From the NCBI RefSeq assembly GCF_015155755.1, contig NZ_VWPI01000049.1:1-42539 (forward strand): a DNA stretch of 42,539 nt, read 5' to 3'. The number at the start of each line of letters is the position of its first letter. Within the stretch, counting starts at the first letter, position 1. Below are positions 29,529 to 37,810 of this stretch, one piece after another. The notes beneath the pieces are model-generated. The model ran no database searches. It saw only the letters and a program-made list of their open reading frames with translations, and was not told the origin of the DNA. Source of the DNA: Komagataeibacter sp. FXV3. Its GTDB lineage: Bacteria > Pseudomonadota > Alphaproteobacteria > Acetobacterales > Acetobacteraceae. The translations under genes and the position numbers were made by a program.

Positions 29529-29683
29529 GCCGGGTGGTCACCTTTCTTACTTGCATGGCACCGGGGCCGGTCTTGACCCGGCGGGGTCTTCCGGCCCATC
29601 TGTTTCGCCATTAGCAGCCATGGGGCGATCCGTCATCGGCAAACCCTGTTCCCTGCCGCCATCAAGCCCGAAGGAGTTGCACC

Positions 29684-30601
29684 GTGGACCAGCCTGTACC
29701 CCATACGGATATCAGGGTGGATGGCTGGATCGGCCGCCTGCCCGTGCGCCTGCGCCCCTATGCGCTGCTGGCGCGACTGGACCGGCCGATTGGCACGTGG
29801 CTGCTGTTCCTGCCGGGTATATGGGGCATCCTGCTGCCTGCGGATGTGCCGGTGTCGCAGCGTATTTTCCTGATCGTGCTGTTCGGTATCGGCAGTGTCG
29901 TGATGCGTGGCGCAGGCTGCGTGGTCAATGACATGTGGGACCGCGACATTGACCGGCAGGTGGCGCGCACGGCGGGCCGACCGCTTGCATCGGGCGCGCT
30001 GTCAATGCGCGAGGCGGCGCTGTTCCTCGCGGCGCTGCTGCTGATCGGGTTCAACATCCTCATGAACCTCAATACCCTGTCGCAGGTGCTGGGCGCGTCC
30101 TCGCTCATCCTTGTCGGGCTTTACCCGCTGGCCAAGCGGGTAACGTGGTGGCCACAGCTGGTCATGGGTTTCACGTTCGGCTTTGGCGCGCCGCTGGGCT
30201 ATACGGCGGCAGCGGACCGGATCGCCCCCGCCCTGTTCGCGCTGTATGCCGCAACCATCGTGTGGCAGCTTGGCTTCGATACGATCTATGGCTTTCAGGA
30301 CATGGAGGATGACGCCCGCATTGGCGTGCGGTCCACGTCGCGCCTCATGGCCGGGCATGCGCGGCTGTTCGTGGGCATATGCTATGCGCTGACGGTTGCG
30401 GGACTGGGGGCGGCGGGGTGGCTTGCCCATACAGGTTACGGGTTCTGGCTGGCGCTGCCCCTGCCCGCCGTGCTGCTGGCATGGCAGGTCAGCCGACTGG
30501 ACGCGCGGGATCCAGCCGGGTGCCTGCGCCTGTTCCGCTTCAACCGCGAAACCGGCCTTGTCATCGCCCTGGCCATACTGGCGGGCATGCTTACGCGCTG
30601 A
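29684..30601 (+). CDS. ubiA: 4-hydroxybenzoate polyprenyltransferase
   Basis: Inner-membrane prenyltransferase that attaches the polyprenyl tail to 4-hydroxybenzoate in ubiquinone synthesis. It is 305 residues with about eight or nine membrane segments. The two Asp-rich motifs are NDMWDRDIDRQVARTAGRPL and DTIYGFQDMEDD, and RLDRPIGTWLLFLPG precedes them. It starts with GTG at 29684, placed by AAGGAG seven to eight bases upstream. Its 3' end overlaps the convergent hydrolase gene by 11 bp. Confidence 0.96.
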   Translation: MDQPVPHTDIRVDGWIGRLPVRLRPYALLARLDRPIGTWLLFLPGIWGILLPADVPVSQRIFLIVLFGIGSVVMRGAGCVVNDMWDRDIDRQVARTAGRPLASGALSMREAALFLAALLLIGFNILMNLNTLSQVLGASSLILVGLYPLAKRVTWWPQLVMGFTFGFGAPLGYTAAADRIAPALFALYAATIVWQLGFDTIYGFQDMEDDARIGVRSTSRLMAGHARLFVGICYALTVAGLGAAGWLAHTGYGFWLALPLPAVLLAWQVSRLDARDPAGCLRLFRFNRETGLVIALAILAGMLTR

Positions 30602-31340
30602 GATGCATGATACGGCCCAGAAAGGCCCGGGCCATGTCCATGCACTGCAGGAACAGGGCGGAATCGTAGCGATGGCCCTCGTCACGCAGGAAGGCGTGCT
30701 GGGCATTGAATTCATGCCATTCGTACCGGGTACCCGCCTGTTCCAGCGCGTCGCGGATCATCTGCCGACCGGCAAAGGGCACATGCGGGTCCTGCCGCCC
30801 CCAGACAAGGAACGCCTCCCCCTTCATTTCACCAACCCGGGCCAGCGTATCGTCGCATCTGCCATGGCCAAGGCTGTGGGCATGGATATCGGTAGCATAG
30901 AAACACACCGTCGCCCGCACGCGCGGGTCAAGGGCCGCGCGAAAGGCCAGATGGCCACCAAGGCACACGCCCATCGTCGCCAGCGCGCCAGTGCAGTGCG
31001 GGCAGGATTCCAGCCAGTCCAGCGCCGCGCGCGCATCATGGTCATAGGCCGCAAGCGGTTTTTCGTGTTTCAGGAAATTACCTCGGTCGGTGCCCGGTCT
31101 GTCATAGGCCAGGACGGTCCCGGCCGGTTCGTATTCATGATAGACTTCAGGCACGCAGACCACATGCCCCAGGCCCGCCATCATGGCCGCAAGCCGGCGG
31201 ATGGGGGCCGTCACCTGATAGATCTCCGAAAAAAGGACAATTCCGGGGAAGCGTCCCGCAATGGCCGGACGGAAAACATGCATCCGCATCATGCCTGATG
31301 GCGTTGGAATGTCAGCCGTTTCGTCTGAAAGGATAATCAT
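30591..31340 (-). CDS. Dienelactone hydrolase family protein
   Basis: Alpha/beta hydrolase of 249 residues, apparently cytosolic. The Cys-Asp-His triad is visible: C126 in MGVCLGGHLAF, D184 in WGRQDPHVPF and H215 in NAQHAFLRD. Further family features are FPGIVLFSEIYQV and VCVPEVYHEY. True dienelactone hydrolases act in chloroaromatic breakdown, but no such genes are nearby, so the substrate is open. The start at 31340 gives MIILSDETADIP; an upstream extension has no homology-like character. Divergent from the gluconate permease gene. Confidence 0.9.
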   Translation of the reverse strand: MIILSDETADIPTPSGMMRMHVFRPAIAGRFPGIVLFSEIYQVTAPIRRLAAMMAGLGHVVCVPEVYHEYEPAGTVLAYDRPGTDRGNFLKHEKPLAAYDHDARAALDWLESCPHCTGALATMGVCLGGHLAFRAALDPRVRATVCFYATDIHAHSLGHGRCDDTLARVGEMKGEAFLVWGRQDPHVPFAGRQMIRDALEQAGTRYEWHEFNAQHAFLRDEGHRYDSALFLQCMDMARAFLGRIMHLSA

Positions 31341-31489
31341 GGCAATACGCGCGCTCCATAGGACAATGGGCCATGATAGCAGCATACGCATCCCCCACCG
31401 AGGGGTAGGGCATCCTGTCATCTGTGTAATATCGTAGCAGGAAAATTAGGTGTTTTTGTTCAAATATTGCGCAAAAAAGGCTTCCAGCG

Positions 31490-31520
31490 TTGACATTCAA
31501 TCTCATCCCCGGCCTGTATG
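31490..31520 (+). promoter_or_regulatory. Possible promoter of the gluconate permease gene
   Basis: A consensus TTGACA (31490-31495) is followed 19 bases later by TGTATG (31515-31520). If used, transcription would start near 31527, which favours the ATG at 31548 over the one at 31518. Confidence 0.4.
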
Positions 31521-31547
31521 GGGCATGAATTCGTTACAGAAAACATA

Positions 31548-32891
31548 ATGTCATCCCTGTTCGCACTCTCCCTCGCATCACTGGCGATCTTGGCCGTCGT
31601 GGTTCTGATCGCGCGTTTCAAGATCAATCCCTTCATCGTGCTGTTCGCGGTTTCGCTGGCGCTGGCGCTGGGGGCGGGCATGCCGCCGCAGAAGGCCATT
31701 GCATCGTTCGAAGCTGGCGCGGGGCGCGTGCTGGGACATGTCGCGACCGTTATCGCGCTGGGTACCATGCTGGGCAAGATGCTGGCGGAATCGGGCGGCG
31801 CCGACCGGATCGCGGTCACGATCACCAGCCTTGCGGGTACGAAGCGTGTCAGCTGGGCCATGATGGTGATCGGCCTGCTGGTGGGGCTGCCGGTGTTTTT
31901 TGAGGTTGGATTCGTCCTGCTGATCCCGCTGGCCTTCACGCTGGCGCGGCGGACCAACACGCCGCTGCTGCTGCTGGCGCTGCCCATGGGGGCGGCGCTG
32001 TCGGTCACCCACGCCATGATCCCGCCCCATCCGGCAACATTGCTGGCGCTGTCGGCCTATCATGCGGATATCGGGCGGACGATCCTGTGGGGGATCGTGA
32101 TCGGCACGCCGGTGGCGGCCCTTGCCGGGCCGGTTTACGCACGCTTCATCGCCAGTCGGATCGGGCCGGTGCTGCCGTCCGCGCTGGAGGCACAGTTCGT
32201 CAACCATGACGTGCCCGAAAACATGCCCGGCTTCGGCATTACGGTCATGACGATTCTTTCCCCTGTCATCCTGATGCTGGTGGGATCGATGGCGGATCTG
32301 GTGGCGAGGGCGCATACGCCGCTGAACAATGCGCTGCACTTTATCGGCAATACCGACATCGCCCTGGCGCTGGCGACGCTGCTGTCGTTTCAGGTCTTTG
32401 GCACCGCACGCGGGTTCAGCCGTGAAACCATCCTGAAATTCACCAATGACTGCCTGGCTCCTACCGCGCTGATCATGCTGCTGGTTGGCGCGGGCGGTGG
32501 TTTCGGGCAGGAACTGGTTGATAGCGGCGTGTCATCGGCCATTACCGACCTGGCGGTGGGGGCGCATGTGCCGCTGCTGGTGCTGGCGTGGCTGCTGGCG
32601 GTGGTGGTGCGTGTGGCCACCGGGTCCGCCACCGTGGCCATGAGCACGGCGGCCGGTATTGTCGGGCCGATCCTGCTGCGCACCCATGCGGCATCACCCG
32701 AACTGATGGTGATCGTGACCGGGGCCGGGTCCGTGGCGCTGGGGCCACTGAATGACGCGGGTTTCTGGCAGATCAAGGAATACCTTGGCCTGTCGGTTGG
32801 GCAGACCATAAAGACATGGTCGGCGATTGAAACGCTGATTGCCGTGCTTGGTCTGGCATTCGCGATGATGATCTCGCTGGTGGTCGGATAA
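31548..32891 (+). CDS. GntP-family gluconate:H+ symporter
   Basis: Inner-membrane permease of 447 residues with some twelve hydrophobic segments. The GntP-type features are VIALGTMLGKMLAESGGADRIA, VGLPVFFEVGFVLLIPLA, a central HAMIPPHPATLLAL and ATGSATVAMSTAAGIVGP with a late LNDAGFWQIKEY. It probably imports gluconate, a major overflow product of acetic acid bacteria, but related members carry other sugar acids. The start at 31548 is chosen over 31518 because the first membrane segment begins there. No kinase or regulator lies beside it. Confidence 0.9.
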   Translation: MSSLFALSLASLAILAVVVLIARFKINPFIVLFAVSLALALGAGMPPQKAIASFEAGAGRVLGHVATVIALGTMLGKMLAESGGADRIAVTITSLAGTKRVSWAMMVIGLLVGLPVFFEVGFVLLIPLAFTLARRTNTPLLLLALPMGAALSVTHAMIPPHPATLLALSAYHADIGRTILWGIVIGTPVAALAGPVYARFIASRIGPVLPSALEAQFVNHDVPENMPGFGITVMTILSPVILMLVGSMADLVARAHTPLNNALHFIGNTDIALALATLLSFQVFGTARGFSRETILKFTNDCLAPTALIMLLVGAGGGFGQELVDSGVSSAITDLAVGAHVPLLVLAWLLAVVVRVATGSATVAMSTAAGIVGPILLRTHAASPELMVIVTGAGSVALGPLNDAGFWQIKEYLGLSVGQTIKTWSAIETLIAVLGLAFAMMISLVVG

Positions 32892-32940
32892 ATGAGGAAT
32901 TATTGCGACATAACCAGTTGAAAAAACCGTGGGCATTTCC

Positions 32941-33010
32941 GGAACTACCTTTTTTCAAAGGCAGCGTTCTTCGAAGCTTTTTGAAAAATGCTTCACCAAA
33001 AACTTTTGAT
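32941..33010. repeat. Dispersed palindromic repeat, copy 2 (probable bidirectional terminator)
   Basis: It sits between the convergent permease and pncA genes. The second hairpin GAAGCTTTTT/AAAAATGCTTC is nearly intact and the first is degenerate (CTACCTTT/AAAGGCAG). The 50-base block 32957-33006 matches copy 1 with two differences. Confidence 0.8.
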
Positions 33011-33024
33011 TTTCAAAATATCAT

Positions 33025-33621
33025 TCACTTGCGGTTATATGACAGCACATCCACGGCATCCGCCTGACTGACCCCTTCCATGCCCAGCGCGTCCAGTACT
33101 GACGCAGGGGTCTGCCGCACGCCACGGCAGGCATCGGGCAGGACGAAGGTTGCAAACCCTGCCCGGACCGCATCGCGTGCGGTCGCTGCCACGCAGTAAT
33201 CCAATGCGACACCCACCACGAATACGCGGATAATTCCCCTGCCCTTCAGCAGGCCATCCAGCCCTGTCCGGCTGACATGATCGTTGTCTTCAAATGCAGA
33301 ATAGCTGTCGATATCGGGATGCAGTCCCTTGCGCAGCACCACCCCGACATGCGTCTGCGCCAGCGCGGGCGAAAGACCGGCACCCGGCGTGCCCGCCACG
33401 CAATGCACGGGCCACGGACCACCCTGCCCGACAAAGGAGATATGCCCCGCCGGGTGCCAGTCCTGCGTTGCGACAATCACGCCAAACGGCAGGTCGCATA
33501 GTGGATTGATAAGGGTGGGCAGCCTGTCCGCCCCCGGCACGCCTAGGGGACCACCGGGCATGAAATCGGCCTGCATGTCGATAATCAGCAGGGCATCGGT
33601 GGCATTTATGCGCAGGGACAT
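33025..33621 (-). CDS. pncA: Nicotinamidase (isochorismatase superfamily)
   Basis: Hydrolyses nicotinamide to nicotinate for NAD salvage. It is 198 residues. The catalytic triad is D15 (LIIDMQADF), K98 (LRKGLHPDIDSYS) and C143 (VALDYCVAATARDA). The metal ligands D54, H56 and H60 are present in QDWHPAGH, and the cis-peptide region is VVGVAL. The residue set is that of nicotinamidase rather than isochorismatase. A repeat follows its 3' end and another repeat lies upstream, bordering the accessory region. Confidence 0.96.
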   Translation of the reverse strand: MSLRINATDALLIIDMQADFMPGGPLGVPGADRLPTLINPLCDLPFGVIVATQDWHPAGHISFVGQGGPWPVHCVAGTPGAGLSPALAQTHVGVVLRKGLHPDIDSYSAFEDNDHVSRTGLDGLLKGRGIIRVFVVGVALDYCVAATARDAVRAGFATFVLPDACRGVRQTPASVLDALGMEGVSQADAVDVLSYNRK

Positions 33622-33684
33622 GATCTGTCTTTCCTTATCGCCCGTCGGGACAACATGGCATCCGCTTGAAAACTATTTCAAAAT

Positions 33685-33736
33685 AAAAGTTTGGGAGTAT
33701 AGTTTTTTTAAAAGGCGACGTTTGCCGAAGCTTTTG
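33685..33736. repeat. Dispersed palindromic repeat, copy 3 (degenerate, 3'-truncated)
   Basis: Resembles the first two thirds of copy 1: AAAAGTTTGGGAG, then TTTTTTTAAAAGGC, then GAAGCTTTT, with many changes. It ends a few bases before a transposase fragment, as if truncated by that element. Confidence 0.55.
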
Positions 33737-33745
33737 ATAATTTGG

Positions 33746-33898
33746 ATGCCAGCCTTGCTCAACCACCCCAAACAGATGCGGCGCATTGCAACCCGTTACG
33801 ACAGGAGCGCCCTGCCCTTCCTGAGTCTCCTCAATTTCGCCGCCGCAAGATTTTTGGACCAGATCCTTTGTCACCAGAACCTGATCGAAAATCTATGA
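33746..33898 (+). pseudogene. IS5-family transposase C-terminal remnant (left)
   Basis: One frame reads NHPKQMRRIATRYDRS then LPFLSLLNFAAARFL up to a stop at 33898. This is the characteristic C-terminus of IS5-family DDE transposases (IATRYD...FLxxxxxAAxRxxL). The rest of the gene is missing; upstream is a degenerate repeat. The 106 bases up to 34004 contain nothing else recognised. Together with the remnant at 35.8-36.3 kb it brackets the AT-rich glycosyltransferase gene. The decay suggests an old event. Confidence 0.75.
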
Positions 33899-34004
33899 AC
33901 AGGGGTCGGAGTATGGCGGTTATCGCGACACGCATGGAAAACAGCCACCTATTTTTTCTCCATTCCCGACATCGCCGCAACCAAATAACAGGACCTGACG
34001 GCCC

Positions 34005-35501
34005 CTAACTGTTGGGGGCATAAAATGCCATGGATTCATCAAATCTATAAAATGAATCATCTATATAAATTATTTTATATAGATGATAGTTTTTCATAAA
34101 ATCAGGAAGAAGTTTCCCTTCCTCCCTTTTATATAAATCTCCTACCTGAAAAGGATATTCAATAATACCAAATTCTTTATTCCTAACCATATCATTGAAT
34201 ATTTTTTTGTTTCCATTCATTTGTAGATATTGACCAAGATTAAACATATCTACCGTATAAGGTTCACCTGCCCAATAACAGATTGACAGCATACGGCACG
34301 CAGCAGGCCGACTGTTTGATCTTAATAAACTATAAACAGCGTTCCATTTCTCCTGTTCCTCCGGTATGCGGCGTATGTCATTAATGCTTCCGGGCAAGTG
34401 TGTAATGCTTTTAATGACGGGAGGCGTGATGGCCAGTATCGTCAATAATATCATGCTCGGCTTTCTGTATCCCTGCCATTTCTGTGGGAAGACAGATGCA
34501 CCCATGGCAATGACAATGCCCAGGGCAAGGACGGTATCGATATGGGCATTTTCAGACACGCCATCTCCTACTTTCTGGGAGACGCCCAACGTAAAACATA
34601 CCAAAAAAATAATTATCAGGAATTGCCTTAGTTTTTTATCTTTTATTCCAATAAGGCAAGGAATGGCAGCGATATAAAGCGTCAGGGTATGCTTAATGGA
34701 AAAATCCGTATTGAATAGTAATGATGTAGAAATGACGCGCGGATGAAAAAATACATCGGATATTATATCGCTACCAAACATTAGCTTCAGGTAAACGAAG
34801 GCCATGACTGAAAATAATATACCAGACACACACCACGTATAAAATAATTTTTTGTTATTGAAAAACAATACAATGGTTATGACAAGCGGGATGGAAATTT
34901 CATTATGTTTTGCAGTGCCGGCCAGTACGGAGAGGAACGCCGCCAGGCATATTATAAAATAATTACTTTTCCTGTCATTCCAAAGACAGTCTATCGCCAG
35001 GAGCAGTGACAATAAAACAAAAAATATGCTGACCCATTGCGGATCATTCGTGGCAAACCACCAGCCGAAATATGCTACTGTATAAAGAAATGGTATGAAA
35101 AATGCCAGTATCATCCCAATGGGTTTTGCTCCCAACGATCTGACGCATAAGCTACATACAATACATGACAAAAGCTGAAAGGTGACACTGACTATCCTTC
35201 CAGCGACCATAACATCGTGCGTTACGTATTTACTGAAATAGCCAACCAGGTAGAATGACAGCGGTGGATAATTATTGAAAATCAGGCCGTTTTCAGGGTC
35301 TGGATAAAGGGGTCCCAATGCCGGGTTAATAACCCGATCAATCTGATAGGCGTTCCATCCTTCATTCTGCGCAAGAGGGATGTGATTGAAAATCTCGGAA
35401 AATGGGAAGATCACTGAAAATACAGTAGCGACAATCAAGATAGATAATATGACATACGTAAATATATCTATTTTCTTTCCTGTCAGTAACGAACTTTCCA
35501 T
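34005..35501 (-). CDS. Putative GT-C/PMT-like membrane glycosyltransferase, AT-rich
   Basis: A 498-residue protein with about ten to eleven membrane segments and a soluble C-terminal region of about 120 residues. The first loop has an acidic site (QNEGWNAYQIDRV) and the pattern NNYPPLSFYLVGYF, typical of GT39/GT83-like GT-C enzymes that use polyprenyl-phosphate sugars at the periplasmic face. Identity is therefore class-level only; donor and acceptor are unknown. The start follows GGTGGAAG. Base composition is strikingly AT-rich against its GC-rich neighbours, and IS remnants flank it, so recent transfer is likely. It stands alone, with no surface-polysaccharide partners. Confidence 0.75.
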   Translation of the reverse strand: MESSLLTGKKIDIFTYVILSILIVATVFSVIFPFSEIFNHIPLAQNEGWNAYQIDRVINPALGPLYPDPENGLIFNNYPPLSFYLVGYFSKYVTHDVMVAGRIVSVTFQLLSCIVCSLCVRSLGAKPIGMILAFFIPFLYTVAYFGWWFATNDPQWVSIFFVLLSLLLAIDCLWNDRKSNYFIICLAAFLSVLAGTAKHNEISIPLVITIVLFFNNKKLFYTWCVSGILFSVMAFVYLKLMFGSDIISDVFFHPRVISTSLLFNTDFSIKHTLTLYIAAIPCLIGIKDKKLRQFLIIIFLVCFTLGVSQKVGDGVSENAHIDTVLALGIVIAMGASVFPQKWQGYRKPSMILLTILAITPPVIKSITHLPGSINDIRRIPEEQEKWNAVYSLLRSNSRPAACRMLSICYWAGEPYTVDMFNLGQYLQMNGNKKIFNDMVRNKEFGIIEYPFQVGDLYKREEGKLLPDFMKNYHLYKIIYIDDSFYRFDESMAFYAPNS

Positions 35502-35752
35502 TATGCTTCCACCAGATAGATCAATAGACGGCCTGATTAACTTTAATGACCTTACAAATATTACATTTATATGTAAAGAGAAATAATATTGCCTTTTTAT
35601 AGTATAGATTTAAATAATTAAACTAATTTACAAATAAGTAAATTAAGTTATCAAAATAACACAATAAAACTCTTGCCAGCCTATTGGCGGGCAAGAGGCT
35701 GGCATTGACCAACCATGCCCGGATCAATGCTTCTTGACCCATTGAACCTGGC
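35502..35752. other. AT-rich spacer upstream of the transferred gene
   Basis: No gene is seen. It holds two perfect palindromes, TTACAT-TTAT-ATGTAA (35561-35576) and TAATTTAC-AAATAA-GTAAATTA (35624-35645), and a GC-richer stem GCCAGCCT (35675-35682)/AGGCTGGC (35696-35703). The palindromes lie in the likely promoter of the divergently read glycosyltransferase-like gene. Confidence 0.5.
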
Positions 35753-35974
35753 TCAGAAGTCATTTTTTGAGATAGAGATGAAACTTGCAGCAATGTGGAT
35801 TGCGGACATGAATGTATGCATGCACCGGTCGTAGCCGGTTGCGATAAGCTGCCAGTTTTTCAGCTTTGCGAACATGCTTTCGCATCAGATGGCGCTTTTA
35901 TAGAGATACCGGTTGCAAGGTGATTTTGATTTCCGGTTCTTCTTTGGTGGAATGCAGCAGGTGATATTTCGTTA

Positions 35975-36107
35975 GAGACCGTTTGGAAACTCAGTTCATG
36001 ACAGGCACCTGAAAACTAAAAGACATTTTTAGTAAAGCTTTTTGGGAAAAGGCACCCCGAAAGAACTTTTATTGTCTTTTACCAATGCGTTGTTTTCAAA
36101 CAGTCTC
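35975..36107. mobile_element. MITE-like element with 16-bp inverted ends and TTA flanks
   Basis: Ends GAGACCGTTTGGAAAC (35975-35990) and GTTTTCAAACAGTCTC (36092-36107) are inverted repeats matching at 14 of 16. TTA (35972-35974, 36108-36110) flanks both, fitting the TNA target duplication of the IS1031 group. There is no coding frame. The inside resembles an internally deleted, inverted copy of the dispersed repeat (36020-36079). It lies within a dead transposase and may be mobilised by an IS1031-type enzyme elsewhere. Confidence 0.65.
36020..36079. repeat. Dispersed palindromic repeat, possible copy 4 (inverted, deleted)
   Basis: AAAGCTTTTTGGGAAAAGGCA and flanking AAAAG/AACTTTT resemble the reverse complement of copy 1 with its central hairpin removed. 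The match is by eye and weak. Confidence 0.35.
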
Positions 36108-36261
36108 TTAAAACAAGAGACCGCCTTTTGTCAGCCCGACAGGGCGGGAAAAGCCCTTTTTTAAGCGGCGAGGCCGCTGTCCGGTGCGTTTGCAGGTGTG
36201 TCACATCAATCATCAGATTCTTCAACGGGCCAGCCTTTTCCATCAGGGCTGTAAAAATCCG

Positions 36262-36369
36262 TGTTATCTGATTTTCAGGTCATCAAAACAGATCACTCAC
36301 AGGCTTGCCACCATGCAAACCTGTAAATCACCAATCGCCTCCCATTCAATAAATTAACAGGGCCTGAGC
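36262..36369. other. Spacer between IS remnant and der
   Basis: No gene or terminator recognised. The first part may be further eroded transposase sequence; the end is ordinary 3' flank of der. Confidence 0.4.
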
Positions 36370-37794
36370 CTAGCTTCTGGCGTAGGGATTGCTTGACGCG
36401 CGCAGCAGCAGCCGGATTGGCGTGCCGGGCAGGTCGAAGGTCTCACGCAGGCCGTTGACCAGATAACGCTGGTAATCCTCGGGCAACTGGTCCGTACGGG
36501 TGCCGAACACGATAAACGTGGGCGGGCGGGCCTTGGCCTGCGTGATGTAGCGCAGCTTGAGCCTGCGGCCATCGACCAGCGGCGGCGGATGGCGTTCAAT
36601 CATCATCTCGAACCACCGGTTCAGCGCACCGGTCGCGACACGGCGGTTCCAGATGTCATAGGCGCGACGCACGGTCGGCAGCAGTTTGTTGATCCCCGCC
36701 CCCGTCATGGCGGAAAACGCGACGACGGGTATGCCGCGCATCTGCGCCAGCGACGTCTCGATACGGTCCTTGATGGCCTGCCGGGTCGCGGCGCGGTCCT
36801 CCACCGCGTCCCATTTGTTCAGCGCCAGCACGCAGCACCGGCCTTCACGTTCGATCAGGCGGGCGATCTGCAGGTCCTGTTCATGCACCCCCAACGTCGC
36901 ATCAAGCACAAGGATGACGACCTCCGCCATTTTCAGCGCCTCGATCGAGGCGGAGACGGACATCTTCTCCAGCGTCTCGTCAATCCGTGCCTTGCGGCGC
37001 AGGCCGGCGGTGTCAACCAGCTGGATCGGCCCCTGGTCATCATGCAGCATGACGGCAATGGAATCGCGCGTAAGTCCCGGCTCCGGACCGGTAATCATCC
37101 GTTCCTCACCCAGCAGGCGGTTCAGCAGCGTGGACTTGCCCGCATTGGGGCGGCCGACAATGGCAAGACGCAGCGGACCGGGGGGACGGATATCCTCATC
37201 TTCCTCACCTTCCGCCTGTTCGCGGCGGGTGCGGCGGTTGGCTTTCTGCACCGGCGGCAGATCGGTAGGCGGCAGGCGGTCGGCGATTTCGGACATGAGG
37301 TCGGCAACACCTTCCCCATGCTCGGCCGAAATGGCCAGCGGCGCGCCAAGGCCCAGCGAAAATGCCTCCATGGCCGCGGCGGCGCCCTGCCGGCCCTCCG
37401 CCTTGTTGGCGATCAGCAGCACGGGCCGGCCCTGCCGGCGCAGCCAGTTGGCGAAATGCTCATCCGCCGGTGTCAGGCCACTGCGCGCATCAATGCAGAA
37501 CAGCACAAGGTCCGCATCCGCCACCGCGGATTCGGAAGATGCCCGCATACGGCCATACAGCGTATCGGGGGCCGCTTCTTCCAGCCCCGCCGTATCGATG
37601 ATGCGAATGGCGCGGCCACGCACGACGGCCTGCCCTTCCTTGCGGTCGCGGGTTACGCCGGGGGTATCGGCCACAAGCGCCTGCCTGCGACCGACCAGTC
37701 GGTTGAAAATGGTCGACTTACCGACATTTGGCCTGCCCGCGATCACGACAACCGGCAGCGCATCCACTGGCGCGGATGGAAAAGATGAACTCAC
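36370..37794 (-). CDS. der: Ribosome biogenesis GTPase Der (EngA)
   Basis: Essential double-GTPase needed for 50S subunit maturation. It is 474 residues. The first G-domain has GRPNVGKST (20-28), DTPGVTRD and the switch region near DTAGLEE. The second has GRPNAGKST, GPEPGLTRDS, DTAGLRRKARIDE and NKWD, and is followed by a KH-like domain ending near NPYARS. A charged linker (RRTRREQAEGEEDED) joins the two G-domains. It starts 16 bp after the bamB stop and is probably co-transcribed with bamB and the TPR gene, as in E. coli yfgM-bamB-der. Confidence 0.97.
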   Translation of the reverse strand: MSSSFPSAPVDALPVVVIAGRPNVGKSTIFNRLVGRRQALVADTPGVTRDRKEGQAVVRGRAIRIIDTAGLEEAAPDTLYGRMRASSESAVADADLVLFCIDARSGLTPADEHFANWLRRQGRPVLLIANKAEGRQGAAAAMEAFSLGLGAPLAISAEHGEGVADLMSEIADRLPPTDLPPVQKANRRTRREQAEGEEDEDIRPPGPLRLAIVGRPNAGKSTLLNRLLGEERMITGPEPGLTRDSIAVMLHDDQGPIQLVDTAGLRRKARIDETLEKMSVSASIEALKMAEVVILVLDATLGVHEQDLQIARLIEREGRCCVLALNKWDAVEDRAATRQAIKDRIETSLAQMRGIPVVAFSAMTGAGINKLLPTVRRAYDIWNRRVATGALNRWFEMMIERHPPPLVDGRRLKLRYITQAKARPPTFIVFGTRTDQLPEDYQRYLVNGLRETFDLPGTPIRLLLRASSNPYARS

Positions 37795-37810
37795 TGCGGC
37801 AACTTTCTTT

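Larger units (their letters stand above)
35753..36261 (-). pseudogene. IS5-family transposase remnant, interrupted (right)
   Basis: The reverse strand shows two pieces of one DDE transposase. The upstream part (36261 to about 36111) reads RIFTALMEKAGPLKNLMIDV then THLQTHRTAASPLKKGLFP, with a frameshift before TKGGL. The C-terminal part (35965-35753) reads CCIPPKKNRKSKSP... then CESMFAKLKNW and IATGYDRCMHTFMSAI, with an internal TGA at 35887-35885. The middle (about 60 codons) is gone and a 133-bp element lies there. Weaker similarity may reach about 36330. It is clearly dead; IS427/IS1031-like IS5 subgroup is likely. Confidence 0.8.

Noticed and set aside
31380-31420. Hairpin CCCC..GGGG upstream of the permease gene as a terminator
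   Set aside because: The stem is only four to five bases and lies between divergent genes, where no transcript ends.
33742-34008. 88-residue frame downstream of the repeat
   Set aside because: Overlaps the transposase remnant in another frame and shows no family features.
35672-35703. Terminator in the AT-rich spacer
   Set aside because: Two alternative stems exist (CTTGCC/GGCAAG and GCCAGCCT/AGGCTGGC), but no T-run follows and no gene ends there.
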